Position numbers and translations under genes: made by a program
Shown: piece by piece, positions 6,931-8,247 of the stretch
Layout of the letters: every line of letters begins with the position of its first letter
Position numbering within the stretch: position 1 is the first letter of the stretch
Notes under the pieces: model-generated
The model's input: only the letters and a program-made list of their open reading frames with translations
The model's database searches: none
Told to the model about the DNA's origin: nothing
Source: Bacillota bacterium
GTDB taxonomy: Bacteria; Bacillota; Clostridia; Christensenellales; CAG-138
Assembly (NCBI GenBank): GCA_023396535.1
Contig: JAEWWD010000314.1
Span: 1 to 8,247, forward strand
Reading direction: 5' to 3'
Length of the DNA stretch: 8,247 nucleotides

Positions 6931-7452
6931 ATGAATTCCCCAAATGCCTGGATATTTCTTGCAATATTCGCGCTCATGGCCATACAAATGCTTTTATCAT
7001 TTGTGCAGGTGCGCCATTATCAGAAAACGGTCAAACGCATGCTGGGAAGCGGCGTTATTGGCGTTGGGCAGCGCAAAAGCGGGTTGCGGCAGGGAGAAAT
7101 ACTCATCCTTTCCTATGACAGAAACATGGATCGGGTAGTCGCATGCAAAACCATGAAAGGGTATACGATATTTGCCCAGTTCAAGGATATATCCGATTAT
7201 GTTGGCTTAACGCTTAACCAGATCAGGAAGGTCGGCATCGAACTGGATGCGAAGGAGCTTCGCCGCTACAGAAAACGTCACCCGTACGACGCGACGGTGC
7301 TCAGTAAAAAGAAGGGCGCGCTCATACAGGCTGTGGAAGCGCTGGATCTGCGTTTTCGCAGGGAGGCTGAGCAGGCCCTTGCTTATGGAGAAGAGGACGC
7401 GCAAGATTCTTCTCAGGACGGCGCGGGTGTCACCGTACCGCATATCGCTTAA
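6931..7452 (+). CDS. gutM: GutM family protein (glucitol operon activator family)
   Basis: A 173-residue protein of the GutM/SrlM family, named for the E. coli glucitol operon activator. Residues about 6-27 (starting AWIFLAIFALMAIQ) are a clear hydrophobic segment, predicting one membrane anchor with the rest probably cytoplasmic. The family core follows: GVIGVGQRKSG (about 41-51) and MKGYTIFAQFKDI (75-87) line up with the remembered E. coli sequences VGVGRSSG and MKGLTVFARPQKI. The C-terminal part (about 105-173) is longer than in E. coli GutM (about 119 residues in total), with a basic stretch RRYRKRH and an acidic tail (GEEDAQDSSQD). No helix-turn-helix is evident, so how it regulates is unclear. 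As first gene behind a good promoter and 134 bp ahead of srlA, it belongs to the sorbitol PTS operon. Family assignment is firm because of the neighbours; function is taken from the family name. Confidence 0.85.
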   Translation: MNSPNAWIFLAIFALMAIQMLLSFVQVRHYQKTVKRMLGSGVIGVGQRKSGLRQGEILILSYDRNMDRVVACKTMKGYTIFAQFKDISDYVGLTLNQIRKVGIELDAKELRRYRKRHPYDATVLSKKKGALIQAVEALDLRFRREAEQALAYGEEDAQDSSQDGAGVTVPHIA

Positions 7453-7586
7453 TTTCCATTCGATTTTTGCACGGCGGTCAGCGACCGCTTGCTCAATATT
7501 TCCAGGCCGGACAATTGCAAAGAGGGGAGGCAACCAACCGTTTTTCACCCGGCCGGTATAAGAAACTAAAATGAGGGGGTTTCATT
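7453..7586 (+). other. gutM-srlA intergenic spacer with a hairpin
   Basis: This 134-bp spacer holds a perfect 6-bp hairpin GCGGTC-AGC-GACCGC (7474-7488) without a T tract, and GGCCGG (7505-7510), which can pair with CCGGCC (7549-7554). An orphan Shine-Dalgarno-like AGGGGAGG (7523-7530) has no start codon at usable distance. No promoter is convincing. The hairpins could tune the gutM-to-srlA transcript ratio by processing or attenuation; this is inference. Confidence 0.4.
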
Positions 7587-8108
7587 ATGGACTTTTTAGC
7601 CAAGCTTGCCGAAGGTTTCATCAACCTGTTTAACCTGGGCGGCCAGACGTTCATGGGCTTTGTTACCGGCATTATTCCCACTCTGATCGTTCTGATTACG
7701 TTCGTCAACGCTCTGGTCAGCATGATCGGCGAGGAAAAGGTCAACAAATTCGCCCGCGCGTGCAGCAAGTTTTTCCTGCTGCGGTATACCGTATTGCCCG
7801 TGTTATCCATGTTCATACTGTGTAATCCTATGGCTTATACATTCGGCCGGTTTGTTGATGAAAAATACAAGCCTGCCTTCTATGACGCTGCTGTGTCTTT
7901 CTGCCACCCCATTACCGGCCTCTTCCCGCATGCGAATCCCGGCGAATACTTCGTTTACGGCGGCATCGCGGCGGGCATCACCACGCTGGAATACAACCTG
8001 GGGCCCCTTGCAATCCGCTATTTTATAGTGGGCGTCATCGTCATACTGATCAGGGGTATTGTGACCGAACGTCTCACCGTGATGTTCATGAAGAAGAGGG
8101 GGAACTGA
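7587..8108 (+). CDS. srlA: PTS sorbitol (glucitol)-specific EIIC component
   Basis: A 173-residue membrane subunit of the glucitol family PTS permease, which together with SrlE and SrlB imports D-sorbitol and releases sorbitol 6-phosphate. It aligns throughout with remembered E. coli SrlA (about 187 residues): GMVTGI-like GFVTGIIP (24-31), FILCNPM (76-82), GRFVDEKYKP (87-96), CHPITGLFPHANPGEYFVY (106-124), and the tail LIRGIVTERLT. Hydrophobic stretches at about 22-48, 68-90, 109-132 and 140-159 suggest several membrane passes or re-entrant segments. The start at ATG 7587 has GAGGGGG (7573-7579) 7 bases upstream. The stop is separated from the srlE start by one base, indicating tight coupling. 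Alditols such as other hexitols are possible alternative substrates. Confidence 0.95.
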   Translation: MDFLAKLAEGFINLFNLGGQTFMGFVTGIIPTLIVLITFVNALVSMIGEEKVNKFARACSKFFLLRYTVLPVLSMFILCNPMAYTFGRFVDEKYKPAFYDAAVSFCHPITGLFPHANPGEYFVYGGIAAGITTLEYNLGPLAIRYFIVGVIVILIRGIVTERLTVMFMKKRGN

Positions 8109-8109
8109 C

Positions 8110-8247
8110 ATGTATAAAGCGATAAAGATCCAAAAAGGCAAAGGCGGATGGGGCGGCCCCCTGGTGATACAGCCTACGGCGGAAAAGAACAAGATCGTTT
8201 CCATTACCGGCGGCGGCATCGATGAAATTACCCGCTATATAGCCGAG
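8110..8247 (+). CDS. srlE: PTS sorbitol-specific EIIB/C component, N-terminal fragment (runs off window)
   Basis: The first 46 codons are visible. KGKGGWGGPL (about residues 9-18), followed by KIVSITGG, matches the start of E. coli SrlE (KGTGGWGGPL, then KIVYITAG). In the full protein this is the EIIB domain, which carries the phosphocysteine and passes phosphate to the sugar; the cysteine and the second membrane domain lie beyond the window. ATG 8110 follows the srlA stop by one base, and its ribosome binding site GAGGGGG (about 8096-8102) lies inside the end of srlA, so translation is probably coupled. Nothing suggests it is broken apart from the window edge. Confidence 0.93.
   Translation, partial: MYKAIKIQKGKGGWGGPLVIQPTAEKNKIVSITGGGIDEITRYIAE

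Noticed and set aside
7557..7562. TATAAG as an internal promoter -10 for srlA
   Set aside because: No matching -35 at the usual spacing; the region upstream is CAACCG.
7803..8219. Minus-strand 138-codon open frame over srlA and srlE
   Set aside because: It overlaps two clear PTS genes and has no family features.

Overview
The window looks like chromosomal DNA from a Gram-positive, GC-rich member of the Bacillota, most likely class Clostridia. The signs are MutS2, a long U32/DUF3656 protein directly upstream of it, a glucitol-type PTS operon opened by gutM, and strong GGAGG-type ribosome binding sites. This placement is an inference from gene content; no RNA gene or other phylogenetic marker is present. 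No phage, transposase, CRISPR array or rRNA/tRNA gene was seen. Most of the window is ordinary core and catabolic gene content.

Layout: (1) bases 2-1153, the 3' nearly complete part of a class I PLP aminotransferase, closed by a good intrinsic terminator. (2) 1240-3324 and 3358-5709, a probable two-gene operon of a U32-family Fe-S protein (RNA hydroxylation family, RlhA/TrhP-like) and MutS2. (3) 5710-5822, a short convergent intergenic region with two perfect hairpins and a five-unit 7-bp tandem array. (4) 5823-6482 on the minus strand, a cytosolic SGNH/GDSL hydrolase. (5) 6483-6930, a 448-bp gene-free divergent region, very AT-rich in its right half (25% G+C over 6661-6900, counted by hand), carrying a good sigma-A-type promoter for the next operon. 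(6) 6931 to the end, the start of a sorbitol (glucitol) uptake operon: gutM, srlA (EIIC) and the first 46 codons of srlE (EIIB/C), which runs off the window.

How the genes fit together: gutM-srlA-srlE would import sorbitol and phosphorylate it to sorbitol 6-phosphate. The EIIA (srlB) and dehydrogenase (srlD) genes would be expected downstream, outside the window. The U32 protein and MutS2 both belong to families tied to RNA or the ribosome (rRNA/tRNA hydroxylation; rescue of collided ribosomes or suppression of recombination), so their adjacency may be functional.

Four gene starts are placed downstream of the longest possible ORF start (1240, 3358, 6482, 6931) because a Shine-Dalgarno sequence lies between the longer start and the chosen one, or because the longer start lies inside the promoter.
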